Assembly (NCBI RefSeq): GCF_001592305.1
Contig: NZ_BCWR01000019.1
Location: 124,001-188,000 of the forward strand
Direction: 5' to 3'
DNA from: Hydrogenophaga taeniospiralis CCUG 15921
Lineage (GTDB): Bacteria > Pseudomonadota > Gammaproteobacteria > Burkholderiales > Burkholderiaceae_C
DNA length: 64,000 nucleotides
A model generated the notes under the pieces. That model was not told where the DNA came from, did not search any database, and saw only the letters and a list, made by a program, of their open reading frames with translations. Made by a program: the position numbers and the translations under genes. Below, in pieces: positions 1 through 7,199 of this stretch. The first letter of the stretch is position 1; the number at the start of each line of letters is the position of its first letter.

Positions 1-118
1 CGTTGTACTGCGCGGCTTCTTCGATGTTGCCGCCGCGCTCCAGCAGGAAGCCCGAGACGGCGTGCACGATGCCAGGGCGGTCCTGGCACGACAGGGTGAG
101 AACGTAGGTGTGGTTCAT
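1..118 (-). CDS. purU: Formyltetrahydrofolate deformylase PurU, N-terminal part
   Basis: The gene runs leftward out of the window; only its first 39 codons are visible. They encode an N-terminal ACT domain: residues 8-19 read [12 protein letters not shown], followed by [12 protein letters not shown], the characteristic opening of PurU. The enzyme hydrolyses 10-formyl-THF to formate and THF, feeding formate to purine synthesis and balancing the one-carbon pool in the cytoplasm. The start is the ATG at 118-116. The catalytic formyl hydrolase domain lies outside the window, so another ACT protein cannot be fully excluded, but the match to PurU is close. Confidence 0.85.
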   Translation of the reverse strand, partial: MNHTYVLTLSCQDRPGIVHAVSGFLLERGGNIEEAAQYN

Positions 119-179
119 GGTGGGCGATTGTCGCAGCACCAGTGGCTGGCCGGCGTCCCAGAGGTGGGGCGCCCAGCGC

Positions 180-914
180 TCAGTTTGCCGGCAATTTCCA
201 GAGCTTGCCGCACAGGCCGCGGTAGACGAAGGGGCCGGTCGGCTGCGGAGGCGCGGCGCCCACGGTTTCGATGGAGACCGCCAGCTCCACGGCGGGGAAG
301 AAGGTGTCTTCGGCTGGTTGGCTCAGCGGAGCGCTGACAAATGCGCCACCCGGGATGGCGGAAACACCCTGCACCTGGCCGGCCTTGTCGATGGTCCAGA
401 GGTACAGCGTCTTGCCCTCAGGCACCGTCACCGGACTCAGCTGCTTGAGGTCCACTGTCCGCCCCTTGCGCAGGCTGGAGACGATGAGGCCGGGCTTGCC
501 TTCCGCGTTCGCCAGCACGCCGACATAGCTCTCCGGCAGTTGTGTGCTGCTGCGTGAGGCTTCCCACAGCGGCCCCAGCACGCTGCCGAGCAACAGCCCC
601 AGAGCCAGGGCGCCCGCAGGAACGGGTGAGAGCCAACGCGCCCACCAGGCCGGTTGTCGCGTGGTGGGGCGGGTGTCCCCGAAGAGCCGGCGTTCCAGCT
701 GTTGCCATCCGCCCGGGTCGACGGGCAGCGGCTTCTGTGCCGCCAGCACGCCGCCCAGCCGTTCGTGCCAGGACCACACGGCCTGCGCGACGTCAGGGCG
801 CTGGGGCATCAGCGCCTCCATGCGCCGCCGCGCGGGTGCCGCCAGTGTGCCGAGCGCGTATTCGGCGGCCAGGCGGTCGACCGTTTCAGGGTGTTGGTGC
901 CAGCAGGTCTTCAT
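180..914 (-). CDS. Anti-sigma factor, RskA-like
   Basis: A 244-residue protein with a cytoplasmic N-terminal segment (about residues 1-90, including an AEYALGTL stretch typical of anti-sigma zinc-finger-like domains), one membrane helix at about 95-116, and a periplasmic domain resembling the RskA anti-sigma-K C-terminal domain. It should hold the upstream-encoded ECF sigma factor at the membrane until a signal releases it. The ATG at 914 overlaps the sigma stop codon (ATGA), implying translational coupling; an ATG 18 bases further upstream lies inside the sigma gene and is less likely. I see no CXXC redox pair in the N-terminus. The inducing signal is unknown. Confidence 0.8.
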   Translation of the reverse strand: MKTCWHQHPETVDRLAAEYALGTLAAPARRRMEALMPQRPDVAQAVWSWHERLGGVLAAQKPLPVDPGGWQQLERRLFGDTRPTTRQPAWWARWLSPVPAGALALGLLLGSVLGPLWEASRSSTQLPESYVGVLANAEGKPGLIVSSLRKGRTVDLKQLSPVTVPEGKTLYLWTIDKAGQVQGVSAIPGGAFVSAPLSQPAEDTFFPAVELAVSIETVGAAPPQPTGPFVYRGLCGKLWKLPAN

Positions 915-1480
915 GCGATCGACCCCATGCACAGTTTGAGGGCCATCAGACTGCGGCGGGTCCAGGCCTTGATGGTGCCCAGCGGACGCTGCAGGCGCCC
1001 TGCAAGCTCCACGTGGGTCAGCCCCTCGACGTAGGCGAGCAGCACCGCCTGGCGGGGTTCGGGGTCGAGCTGCCCCAGGCAGCGTTGAAGGCGCTGCTGG
1101 TCCTGCTCGAAGCTCAGCTGTTCAAAGACGCCAGGTTGTTCACTCGCGGCGTCGTGGACGATCTCCTCGCCATCGTCAGCCTGCCCATGGATCGACACCT
1201 CGGTCGGGCGTTTGCGCAGGTGGTCCACCGCGCGGTTGCGTGTGACCACACACAACCAGGCCAGTGTTCTGGTCGATGGTGCGGTGGTTTCGGACGCCTT
1301 GTGCCACAAATGGGCGAACACCTCCTGCACCACATCCTCGGCCGCATGCCGGTCCTGGAGCACCCGTGCGGCGGTCGCCAGCAAAACGCCTGCCGTGAGT
1401 CCGTAGAGCGCTTTGAAAGCGGCGCGGTCACCCATGCCCACGCGGGCGAGCAACAACTCGACCTCTTGATGTGTTCCCAT
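911..1480 (-). CDS. ECF RNA polymerase sigma factor (SigK/RskA type)
   Basis: A 189-residue sigma-70 family protein. Region 2 spans about residues 20-90 (AAEDVVQEVFAHLW is the core-binding helix) and region 4 about 136-182, with the recognition-helix sequence LGTIKAWTRRSL. It lacks regions 1 and 3, as ECF sigma factors do. It redirects RNA polymerase to a small stress regulon and is controlled by the overlapping anti-sigma gene. The start at 1480 (MGTHQEVEL) gives a normal family length; upstream in-frame codons run through a GC hairpin (1506-1535) and are rejected. The secreted protein encoded just upstream on the same strand is a plausible target. Confidence 0.9.
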   Translation of the reverse strand: MGTHQEVELLLARVGMGDRAAFKALYGLTAGVLLATAARVLQDRHAAEDVVQEVFAHLWHKASETTAPSTRTLAWLCVVTRNRAVDHLRKRPTEVSIHGQADDGEEIVHDAASEQPGVFEQLSFEQDQQRLQRCLGQLDPEPRQAVLLAYVEGLTHVELAGRLQRPLGTIKAWTRRSLMALKLCMGSIA

Positions 1481-1505
1481 GAGACGCTGGATGGAGTGGG
1501 GAAAG

Positions 1506-1535
1506 GGCGGCGCCCCAAGGGCATGGGGCGCCGCC
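1506..1535. terminator. Strong GC hairpin between secreted protein gene and sigma gene
   Basis: Perfect 11-bp inverted repeat (GGCGGCGCCCC at 1506-1516, GGGGCGCCGCC at 1525-1535) with an 8-base loop. On the minus strand it is followed by CTTTCCCC rather than a long T run. It could terminate the transcript of the secreted protein gene or attenuate read-through into the sigma gene. Confidence 0.55.
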
Positions 1536-1623
1536 GACCTTTTGGCGTCAGTCAATGTATCGCAGATCGTTTGCGGCCAGCGAAGGCCGTTGTGCCCACC
1601 GGCATGGGCCGTCCAGCCGGCGT

Positions 1624-1647
1624 CTGAGGCGCTTTGAGGCGCCTCAG
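1624..1647. terminator. Hairpin overlapping the stop codon of the secreted protein gene
   Basis: Perfect 9-bp arms CTGAGGCGC (1624-1632) and GCGCCTCAG (1639-1647) with a 6-base loop; the 3' arm contains the TGA stop of the leftward gene. There is no T tract, so this is an mRNA 3' structure rather than a clear intrinsic terminator. Confidence 0.4.
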
Positions 1648-2045
1648 TACGTGTAGGCGGAGGGCGAGGGTGTGGCCGAGGCCGATGGGGCGGCGGGCTT
1701 GACGATGTGCCAGACACCGCCGCTGCCGTCGCCAGCCTTGTCGCCGGGCTGGGCGTCGCCGGCGAAGTAATAGAGCGGCTTGTGGTTCCAGGTCCATTGC
1801 CGGTTGTCCATGCGTGCGGCTTTGGGGTGCGCTTTGGCGCCGGCTGCGGCGTCCGCCACATAGGCTGGCCAGGCCTGCAGGCAGGCGCCTGCGCAGTTGC
1901 TCTTGTCGGCTTGGTCCTTGTCGAAAACGTAGAGCGTGCGACCGGCGGGGTCCGTGACGATCCCGCCCTGAAGCACCGGTTGTGCTTGTGCGGCGCCGAT
2001 GCCCAGTGCCAGCAGCGTGGCGGCGAAAAGAGGGTGTTTTTGCAT
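1644..2045 (-). CDS. Secreted COG4315-type repeat protein
   Basis: A 133-residue protein with a signal peptide (residues 1-21, ending AAQA). The mature part has two copies of the family's Y-x-[FWY]-x-x-D motif (LYVFDKD at about 38-44 and LYYFAGD at about 91-97) and a cysteine pair (C51, C55) in the CAGAC...W context typical of this family of small secreted or lipoprotein-like proteins of unknown function. There is no lipobox, so it is probably periplasmic. Homologues are often beside ECF sigma/anti-sigma pairs, as here, which suggests it belongs to the sigma regulon. Its biochemical role is unknown. Confidence 0.8.
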   Translation of the reverse strand: MQKHPLFAATLLALGIGAAQAQPVLQGGIVTDPAGRTLYVFDKDQADKSNCAGACLQAWPAYVADAAAGAKAHPKAARMDNRQWTWNHKPLYYFAGDAQPGDKAGDGSGGVWHIVKPAAPSASATPSPSAYTY

Positions 2046-2103
2046 GAAATGCTCCGATGGTGTCGTTGAAAAAAAGCAGGCCGTTGGTGGTGACCTGATG
2101 GAA

Positions 2104-2130
2104 GAACGGCGGCAACGGCGATTTGGATGC
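2104..2130 (-). promoter_or_regulatory. Candidate ECF-type promoter of the secreted protein gene
   Basis: Read on the minus strand, GCATCC (2130-2125) and CCGTTC (2109-2104) are separated by 15 bases and lie about 60 bases upstream of the secreted protein gene. The layout resembles ECF -35/-10 pairs, but no second copy upstream of the sigma gene supports it. Tentative. Confidence 0.25.
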
Positions 2131-2176
2131 AGGGGATGCGAAATATTTTTTCCGAACGGTGATGGGCCGCGCTTCC

Positions 2177-2205
2177 GCGCTCGAACGGTGCAGGCGTTCG
2201 AGCGC
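2177..2205. promoter_or_regulatory. 11-bp perfect inverted repeat between divergent genes
   Basis: GCGCTCGAACG (2177-2187) and CGTTCGAGCGC (2195-2205) flank a 7-base spacer, in the gap between the leftward secreted protein gene and the rightward SPFH gene. There is no adjacent T tract, so an operator or mRNA leader hairpin is as likely as a terminator. Confidence 0.45.
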
Positions 2206-2304
2206 CATGCACGCCGTCAAGTTGGTACCATGGCCTGCCCGCCGGCAATGGTCCTGAACGACCGCGCCTGTGGCCTTGTGTGTGCTCAGCTCTGGAGAAC
2301 TGAA

Positions 2305-3375
2305 ATGGCCATCCTGGATTTTCTGAACCGCCAGTTCATCGACGTCATCGAGTGGGTGGACGACTCGCGCGACACGCTGTCGTTCCGCTTCCCGGACGAC
2401 GACAAAGAGATCAAGAACGAGGCCCAGCTCATCGTGCGCGAGAGCCAGGTGGCGCAGTTCGTCTACGTGGGCCAGTTCGCCGACACCCTAGGCCCGGGGC
2501 GTCACACGCTCAAGACCGAGAACATTCCCATCCTGGGCGATCTGCTGGGCTGGAAATACAAGTTCCAGACGCCATTCAAGGCCGATGTCTATTTCGTCAC
2601 CACCCGCGTTTTCGCGGGCAACAAGTGGGGCACGGCCAACCCGGTGATGATGCGCGACGCCGACTTCGGCGTGGTGCGCATGCGCGCCTTCGGCACCTAC
2701 GACTTCAAGGTTGTGGACCCGGTGCTCTTCCTCAAGGAAGTGGCCGGCACCGACCACCAGTTCCGGCTCGACGAGTTCACCGACGTGATGCGCTCGCGCA
2801 TCGTCAGCGTGTTCAGCGAAACCCTGGCCGCGGCCCGGGTGCCGGCACTGGACGTGGCCACGCGCTACGGCGAGCTCGGTGCGGCCCTGCTGGAGCCGCT
2901 CAACGCCGCGATGCGCAGCAAATACGGCCTGGAAATGACCGCGTTCGTGGTCGAGAACGTGTCGGTTCCGCCCGAGCTGGAGCAGGCCATCGACAAGCGC
3001 GGCGCCATGACCGCGATCGGCAACCTCAACGACTACGTCAAATACAACATGGGCAACGCGCTGGCCGAGGGCAAGGCCGGCACGGCCGGCATCGGCGCCG
3101 AACTGGCCGCCGGCCTGGCCATGGGGCAGTCGATGATGCAGGGCGGCGGCATGGGCGCGGCGGCCGCGCCGTCGATGCCCGGCTTCGTGCCTGGTGCCGC
3201 ACCGGCCGCCACGGCGGCGGCACCCGAACTGCTCACACCCGAGCAGGTGGCGCAGGTGCTGTCGGTGTCGGTGGGCGACGTGTTGCAGGAGCTCGAAGCC
3301 GGCAACCTCAAGGGCCGCAAGATCGGCAGCCAGTGGCGCATCGGCCGCCCGGCACTGGACGAATTCCTGAAGTGA
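2305..3375 (+). CDS. SPFH/Band-7 domain protein with C-terminal helix-turn-helix
   Basis: A 356-residue protein. Residues about 30-250 form an SPFH/Band-7 domain of the YdjI or 'virion core protein' type (FPDDDKEIKNEAQLIV near the start, VENVSVPPELEQAIDKR near its end). A glycine/alanine/methionine-rich linker (about 265-305) leads to a C-terminal excisionase/MerR-like helix (LTPEQVAQVLSVSVGDVL...IGSQWRIGRPALDEFLK). SPFH proteins form membrane-associated rings or microdomains. The start at 2305 is preceded by CTGGAGAA. The next gene is a zinc-ribbon membrane protein, a recurrent partner. The HTH tail is unusual for an SPFH protein; it may bind peptide or DNA. Confidence 0.85.
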   Translation: MAILDFLNRQFIDVIEWVDDSRDTLSFRFPDDDKEIKNEAQLIVRESQVAQFVYVGQFADTLGPGRHTLKTENIPILGDLLGWKYKFQTPFKADVYFVTTRVFAGNKWGTANPVMMRDADFGVVRMRAFGTYDFKVVDPVLFLKEVAGTDHQFRLDEFTDVMRSRIVSVFSETLAAARVPALDVATRYGELGAALLEPLNAAMRSKYGLEMTAFVVENVSVPPELEQAIDKRGAMTAIGNLNDYVKYNMGNALAEGKAGTAGIGAELAAGLAMGQSMMQGGGMGAAAAPSMPGFVPGAAPAATAAAPELLTPEQVAQVLSVSVGDVLQELEAGNLKGRKIGSQWRIGRPALDEFLK

Positions 3376-3459
3376 CGCCCCCCTGCGCCGCTTCGCGTCT
3401 TCCCCCCGTGACGGGGGGACCACGCCCACGGCCTGGCGAAGCCAGTTCCGTGGCGTGTG
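3376..3459 (+). repeat. Stop-codon-anchored intergenic repeat, copy 1
   Basis: The element begins directly after the SPFH stop codon with a C-run then CTGCGCCGCTTCGCG, followed by a CCCCCC/GGGGGG hairpin and a GGCGAAGCCAGTTCCGTGG segment. It is the first of nine copies in the window sharing this order; all point away from the stop codon of the gene they follow. Confidence 0.8.
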
Positions 3460-3477
3460 CCGGCTGACGGGGCCCTC

Positions 3478-4536
3478 ATGCCGTTGAAGGAAGTCGACGC
3501 GCAACAGAAGTTCGCCTGCCCGGCCTGTGGCGGCGAGGCCCAGTGGCACCCGGGCAAGCAGGCGCTGGTCTGTGCCTACTGCGGCACCGAGTCGCCCTAC
3601 CGCATCGAGGCCGCTGGTGAGATCGTGGAGCACGATCTGGTGGCCGCGCTCAAGGCCGTGCCGCAGAGCGCGCGCGGCCTGCTGGAGCGCCGCCAGGTGC
3701 GCTGCCAGCACTGCCAGGCCATCAGCTTCTTCAGCGCCGAACAGCAGGGGCGGCGCTGCGACTTCTGCGGCTCCACCGCCCTGCTGCCGTTCGACGAGGG
3801 CCTGGACGTGATCCGCCCGCAAAGCCTGCTGCCCTTCAAGGTGGCCGAGCCCGAGGCGCGCAACCGCCTGCGCCAGTGGTACGGCAGCCGCTTCTGGGCG
3901 CCGAACGCGCTCAAGCGCCGGGCGCTCACCGACACCCTGCACGGCGTCTACCTGCCGTACTGGACTTTCGATGCCCACGGCAGCGCCCACTACACGGCCG
4001 AGGCCGGCACCTACTACCGCGACCACCAGAACAAGCAGCAGGTGCGCTGGCGACCGGTCAGTGGCCAGGTCGCGCAGAGGTTTGACGACACCCTGGTCTG
4101 CGGCTCGCGCGGGGTGCACCCGGCGCTGATGCGCGCCATCGAACCCTTTCCCACCACCTCCGAGCTGCAGCCCTACGATGCGGCCTACCTCAGCGGCTGG
4201 ACCGTGGAGCGCTATGCCCTGGACCTCTCGGGCGCCGCGCAGCAGGGGCGCGAGCGCATGCTGCAGGCGCTGCGCCAGACCTGCGCGCAGGACATCGCCG
4301 CCGACACCCACCGCAACCTGCAACTGGACGCCCGCTTTGACGAACAGACCTTCAAACACGTGCTGCTGCCGGTCTGGCTGGTGAGCTACCAGTACGGCGA
4401 CCGGAGCTTCCAGGCGGTGGTCAACGGTGTGTCGGGCCAGGTGGCCGGCGAGTACCCCAAGAGCTGGGTCAAGATCGCGCTGGCGATCTTGCTGGGGCTG
4501 GTGCTGCTGGCGGTGTTCGCTTATCTCGATCAGTAG
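3478..4536 (+). CDS. Zinc-ribbon protein with C-terminal membrane helix
   Basis: A 352-residue protein with two N-terminal zinc ribbons (CPACGG...CAYCG and CQHCQ...CDFCG, within the first 100 residues), a central domain rich in aromatic residues, and one membrane helix at the extreme C-terminus (ALAILLGLVLLAVFAYL). Such proteins are often mislabelled as primosomal or helicase proteins because of the zinc ribbons; I see no helicase motif. It follows the SPFH gene on the same strand, suggesting that together they form a membrane-associated assembly. I chose the ATG at 3478; an in-frame GTG at 3457 lies inside the intergenic repeat and is less likely. Function unknown. Confidence 0.75.
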   Translation: MPLKEVDAQQKFACPACGGEAQWHPGKQALVCAYCGTESPYRIEAAGEIVEHDLVAALKAVPQSARGLLERRQVRCQHCQAISFFSAEQQGRRCDFCGSTALLPFDEGLDVIRPQSLLPFKVAEPEARNRLRQWYGSRFWAPNALKRRALTDTLHGVYLPYWTFDAHGSAHYTAEAGTYYRDHQNKQQVRWRPVSGQVAQRFDDTLVCGSRGVHPALMRAIEPFPTTSELQPYDAAYLSGWTVERYALDLSGAAQQGRERMLQALRQTCAQDIAADTHRNLQLDARFDEQTFKHVLLPVWLVSYQYGDRSFQAVVNGVSGQVAGEYPKSWVKIALAILLGLVLLAVFAYLDQ

Positions 4537-4544
4537 CCGGGGCA

Positions 4545-5414
4545 TCAGCGGCCCATGCTGCGTTTCATCTCGCCGCAATAGTCGCGCGGTGCGCGCGGCG
4601 GGCTGCTCCAGACCGCGTCGGAACCGGGCGAGGGTTCGCCGGACGGTGCCGCTTCAGCGTGCCCGGGCCGGGCCAGCGCCACCACGACGCGGTGTGCCAG
4701 ACCCGTCGGCAGGTGCAGCGGCACGCCCAGATCGCGCTGCACGTGGTGGTTGCCCGCCACCAGCAGCACCGTCTGCCTGGGTCGTATGGCCGCGGCGGCG
4801 GTCCGGGCCATGGCCTGGTCGCGGGCGATCTGGATGCGTGTCATGGGCGTGATCTGTGGCGCAGGCAGCAGGCCGCAGTGGCCTTCCTGGATGGCCTTGC
4901 GCTGGCGCTCCAGGGCGGCGCTGGGCAGCAGCCCGTCCAGCGTGGTCTGGCCCATGGCCGCGCGCATCTCGGCGCGGGGCAGGTTGGCACCGAACACGGG
5001 CACGCCGGCGCGCACCGCCGCCATCACCACTGGCGCGTAGCTGGGCCAGGGCCAGCCGCCGTTGTCGGGTCCCCAGCGCAGGGCCTGCTGCACCTGGGCC
5101 TCGCTCGCATCGCGGGGCAGACCGGCGGTGCTCGCGCCGGATTCGGCCATTTCCACCACCAGCGCTGCCAGTTGCCCGCGTGTGGCCAGCTGCTGCACCA
5201 GTGCGCGCTGCAGCGCCTGGTGTTCGGGGGCGTCGTGTTGTTCGCCCACCAGCAGCAGTGGGGTGGGCAGCAAGCGCTTCAGCAGCGCGCCGGCCGATGC
5301 GTCCGGGTCGGATGGTGTTGCTGTGGATGCCGCGCAGCCGGACAGCAGCGCGGCGGCGGTGGCCCACACCGCAACCCACGCGGCCACCCGGATGACAGGG
5401 CTTCGACAGTTCAT
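4545..5414 (-). CDS. ChaN-type haem-binding lipoprotein (DUF399)
   Basis: A 289-residue lipoprotein: the signal peptide ends in LLSGC, with the lipidated cysteine at about residue 27. The mature domain matches the ChaN/DUF399 fold, with LLLVGEQHDAPEHQALQ near the start, EMAESGAST, and LLVAGNHHVQRDLG near the end; the histidines in the HD and NHH motifs are the likely haem-contacting or active-site residues. Campylobacter ChaN binds two cofacial haems, giving a precedent for a role in iron or haem acquisition. It is divergent from the AbrB-type permease gene with a 59-base gap. The physiological role here is inferred from the family only. Confidence 0.8.
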   Translation of the reverse strand: MNCRSPVIRVAAWVAVWATAAALLSGCAASTATPSDPDASAGALLKRLLPTPLLLVGEQHDAPEHQALQRALVQQLATRGQLAALVVEMAESGASTAGLPRDASEAQVQQALRWGPDNGGWPWPSYAPVVMAAVRAGVPVFGANLPRAEMRAAMGQTTLDGLLPSAALERQRKAIQEGHCGLLPAPQITPMTRIQIARDQAMARTAAAAIRPRQTVLLVAGNHHVQRDLGVPLHLPTGLAHRVVVALARPGHAEAAPSGEPSPGSDAVWSSPPRAPRDYCGEMKRSMGR

Positions 5415-5473
5415 CCGCCGATACTACGGCCCCCGGGCCTTCCAGCCCCGTCTGTCTTTTCGCTCTCCGCGTG

Positions 5474-6556
5474 ATGTCCTTTTTTTCGCTGCGGCCCGCG
5501 TCCTGGACGCGCACGGCCCTGACCCTGCAGCTGGCCAGCGCGGCGGCACAGCTGTGCGTGTGGCTGGGCACACCCATTCCCTGGATGATCGGCCCGCTGG
5601 TGGCCACGTCCCTGGTGTCGGTGCTGGGCGCGCCCACGGAAAGCTGGATTCCCCTGCGCAACGCGGGGCAGTGGGTCATCGGCACCGCGCTGGGTTTGTA
5701 TTTCACGCCCGCTGTCGGTGCGCTGGTGGCGAGCCTGTGGTGGGGCATCGCGCTGGGCATCGTCTGGGCGCTGGCGCTCGGCCTGGGGTTCGGTGCCTGG
5801 ATGCGCCGCGTGCACGCCGGGCACCTGAGCGGGCTCACGCCAGCACAGCTGCGCAGCACCACCTATTTCGCGGGGTCCATTGGCGGGGCGTCTGAAATGA
5901 CCCTGATCGCCGAGCGCCAGGGCGCGCGCACCGATCTGGTGGCCGCCGCGCACAGCCTGCGTGTGCTGCTGGTGACGCTGACGGTTCCTTTTGCGATGCA
6001 GTTCTGGGGCGTGAGCGGTCTGGACGCCTTGCCGCCCGCCACGCGCGCGGTGCAAGTCAGCGGCCTGCTGTGGCTCGGCCTGCTCACGCTGGCGGGTGTG
6101 TTGCTGATGCGGCGGCTGCGCCGCGCCAACCCCTGGTTCATGGGGGCGTTGCTGGTCACCATGCTGCTCACGCTGTCCGACGTGACGCTGTCGGCCATCC
6201 CGGGCTGGCTCAGTGCGGCGGCCCAGCTCGTCATCGGCGTGAGCCTGGGCGTGCGTTTCAACCCGGCCTTCGTGCACACCGCGCCGCGCTGGCTGGCCTC
6301 GGTGGCGTTCGCCAGTGGGGTGATGATGGGCTTGTGCGCCGGCTTCGCCTGGCTGCTGGCGGTGCTCACCGGCCTGCACCCGGCCACGCTGGTGCTCGGC
6401 ACGGCGCCCGGCGGCATCGCCGAAATGGCCATCACCGCCAAGGTGCTGCAGCTCGGCGTGCCGGTGGTGACCGCGTTTCAGGTCTGTCGCCTGGTGGCGG
6501 TACTGGTGCTGGCCGAGCCGGTGTACCGCTGGCTGAGCCGGAAAGACAAGGCCTGA
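5474..6556 (+). CDS. AbrB-family inner-membrane permease
   Basis: A polytopic membrane protein of about 360 residues made of two AbrB duplicated halves (conserved GxxIPWMIGPLVATSLVS in the first half and PGGIAEMAITAKVLQLGVP in the second). Members of this family are annotated as ammonia monooxygenase-associated AbrB or transporter-like proteins; the transported substrate is not established and no amo genes are present here. A GTG at 5471 precedes the ATG at 5474; I chose the ATG. It is divergent from the ChaN-like gene and convergent with the DUF3567 gene. Confidence 0.8.
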   Translation: MSFFSLRPASWTRTALTLQLASAAAQLCVWLGTPIPWMIGPLVATSLVSVLGAPTESWIPLRNAGQWVIGTALGLYFTPAVGALVASLWWGIALGIVWALALGLGFGAWMRRVHAGHLSGLTPAQLRSTTYFAGSIGGASEMTLIAERQGARTDLVAAAHSLRVLLVTLTVPFAMQFWGVSGLDALPPATRAVQVSGLLWLGLLTLAGVLLMRRLRRANPWFMGALLVTMLLTLSDVTLSAIPGWLSAAAQLVIGVSLGVRFNPAFVHTAPRWLASVAFASGVMMGLCAGFAWLLAVLTGLHPATLVLGTAPGGIAEMAITAKVLQLGVPVVTAFQVCRLVAVLVLAEPVYRWLSRKDKA

Positions 6557-6610
6557 AAAAACGAAGCCCGGTCAAAACCGGGCAAAACGCGAGAGGGGAA
6601 GTTTCCAAGG

Positions 6611-6690
6611 ATGCCGCGGAACCGGCTCCGCCGGGCCGCAGGCATCGCCCCCCGGGGGGTGACGCGCCCCTAGGCGCGGCGCGGGGGGAG
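6611..6690 (-). repeat. Stop-codon-anchored intergenic repeat, copy 2
   Basis: Read on the minus strand, it starts 4 bases after the DUF3567 stop with CTCCCCCCGCGCCGCGC, then a CCCCCC/GGGGGG palindrome, then GCGGCCCGGCGGAGCCGG. It is oriented away from DUF3567, consistent with the other copies. Confidence 0.8.
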
Positions 6691-6694
6691 CGTT

Positions 6695-6979
6695 CTAGTG
6701 CATCACCACCGGCATCTGTGCCAGCGTGGCATAGCCTTCCAACGTGTCCTCCACCTCTTCCTGCGAAGGGGTGTTCTGTTGCCAGGCGGTGATCTGGATC
6801 TGGAACATTTCGGCCCAGGAGCCGTCCAGGTAGACCTCTTTGCCCGACCGTTTGTCCACGATTTCGAAACCGTGGCGCGGGATTTGCGGGCCCTGGTCCA
6901 GTTCGACCTCGCCCTCGATCTGGGCGTTGGCGAGGATGTGGACCACGGCAAAGGCATCCGAGTCGTAGAGCATGTGCAT
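6695..6979 (-). CDS. DUF3567 family protein
   Basis: A 94-residue soluble acidic protein of the DUF3567 family, which is largely confined to Burkholderiales and has no known function. The conserved opening MHMLYDSDAFAVVHI and the central HGFEIVDKRSGKEVYL are present. The start was chosen by its ribosome-binding site: AAGGA lies 8 bases before the ATG at 6979. Two upstream in-frame ATGs overlap or precede that site and would lack one. It is a single-gene unit, convergent with the AbrB permease gene. No catalytic motif is apparent. Confidence 0.85.
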   Translation of the reverse strand: MHMLYDSDAFAVVHILANAQIEGEVELDQGPQIPRHGFEIVDKRSGKEVYLDGSWAEMFQIQITAWQQNTPSQEEVEDTLEGYATLAQMPVVMH

Positions 6980-7176
6980 GACTGACATCCTTGAAAGAGA
7001 GAAACCTGTGTTCCTCATGAACCTTATATCGGCAATCGGCTGGACTTATGCAGTCCGTCTGGTGATTTAGATGGTCACGACCGGCGAAGATTCAAGAAGC
7101 GTGTCATTTTTGGCACACTTTCCGGGGCTCAAGGCGTGGATTGGTGATTTCAGTGTGTATGCACTCACTTGTTTGT

Positions 7177-7196
7177 GGCGCGCCCCGGGGCGTGCC
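7177..7196. terminator. GC palindrome 3' of the DUF3108 gene
   Basis: GGCGCGCCCC followed immediately by GGGGCGTGCC (one mismatch) ends 4 bases from the DUF3108 stop. There is no T tract. The rest of 6980-7199 has no recognisable gene. Confidence 0.35.
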
Positions 7197-7199
7197 GGC

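Noticed and set aside
2488-4578. Open frame of about 700 codons on the minus strand, opposite the SPFH and zinc-ribbon genes
   Set aside because: It is antisense to two genes with clear domains; long antisense frames are expected at this GC content, and its translation is low-complexity with no motif.
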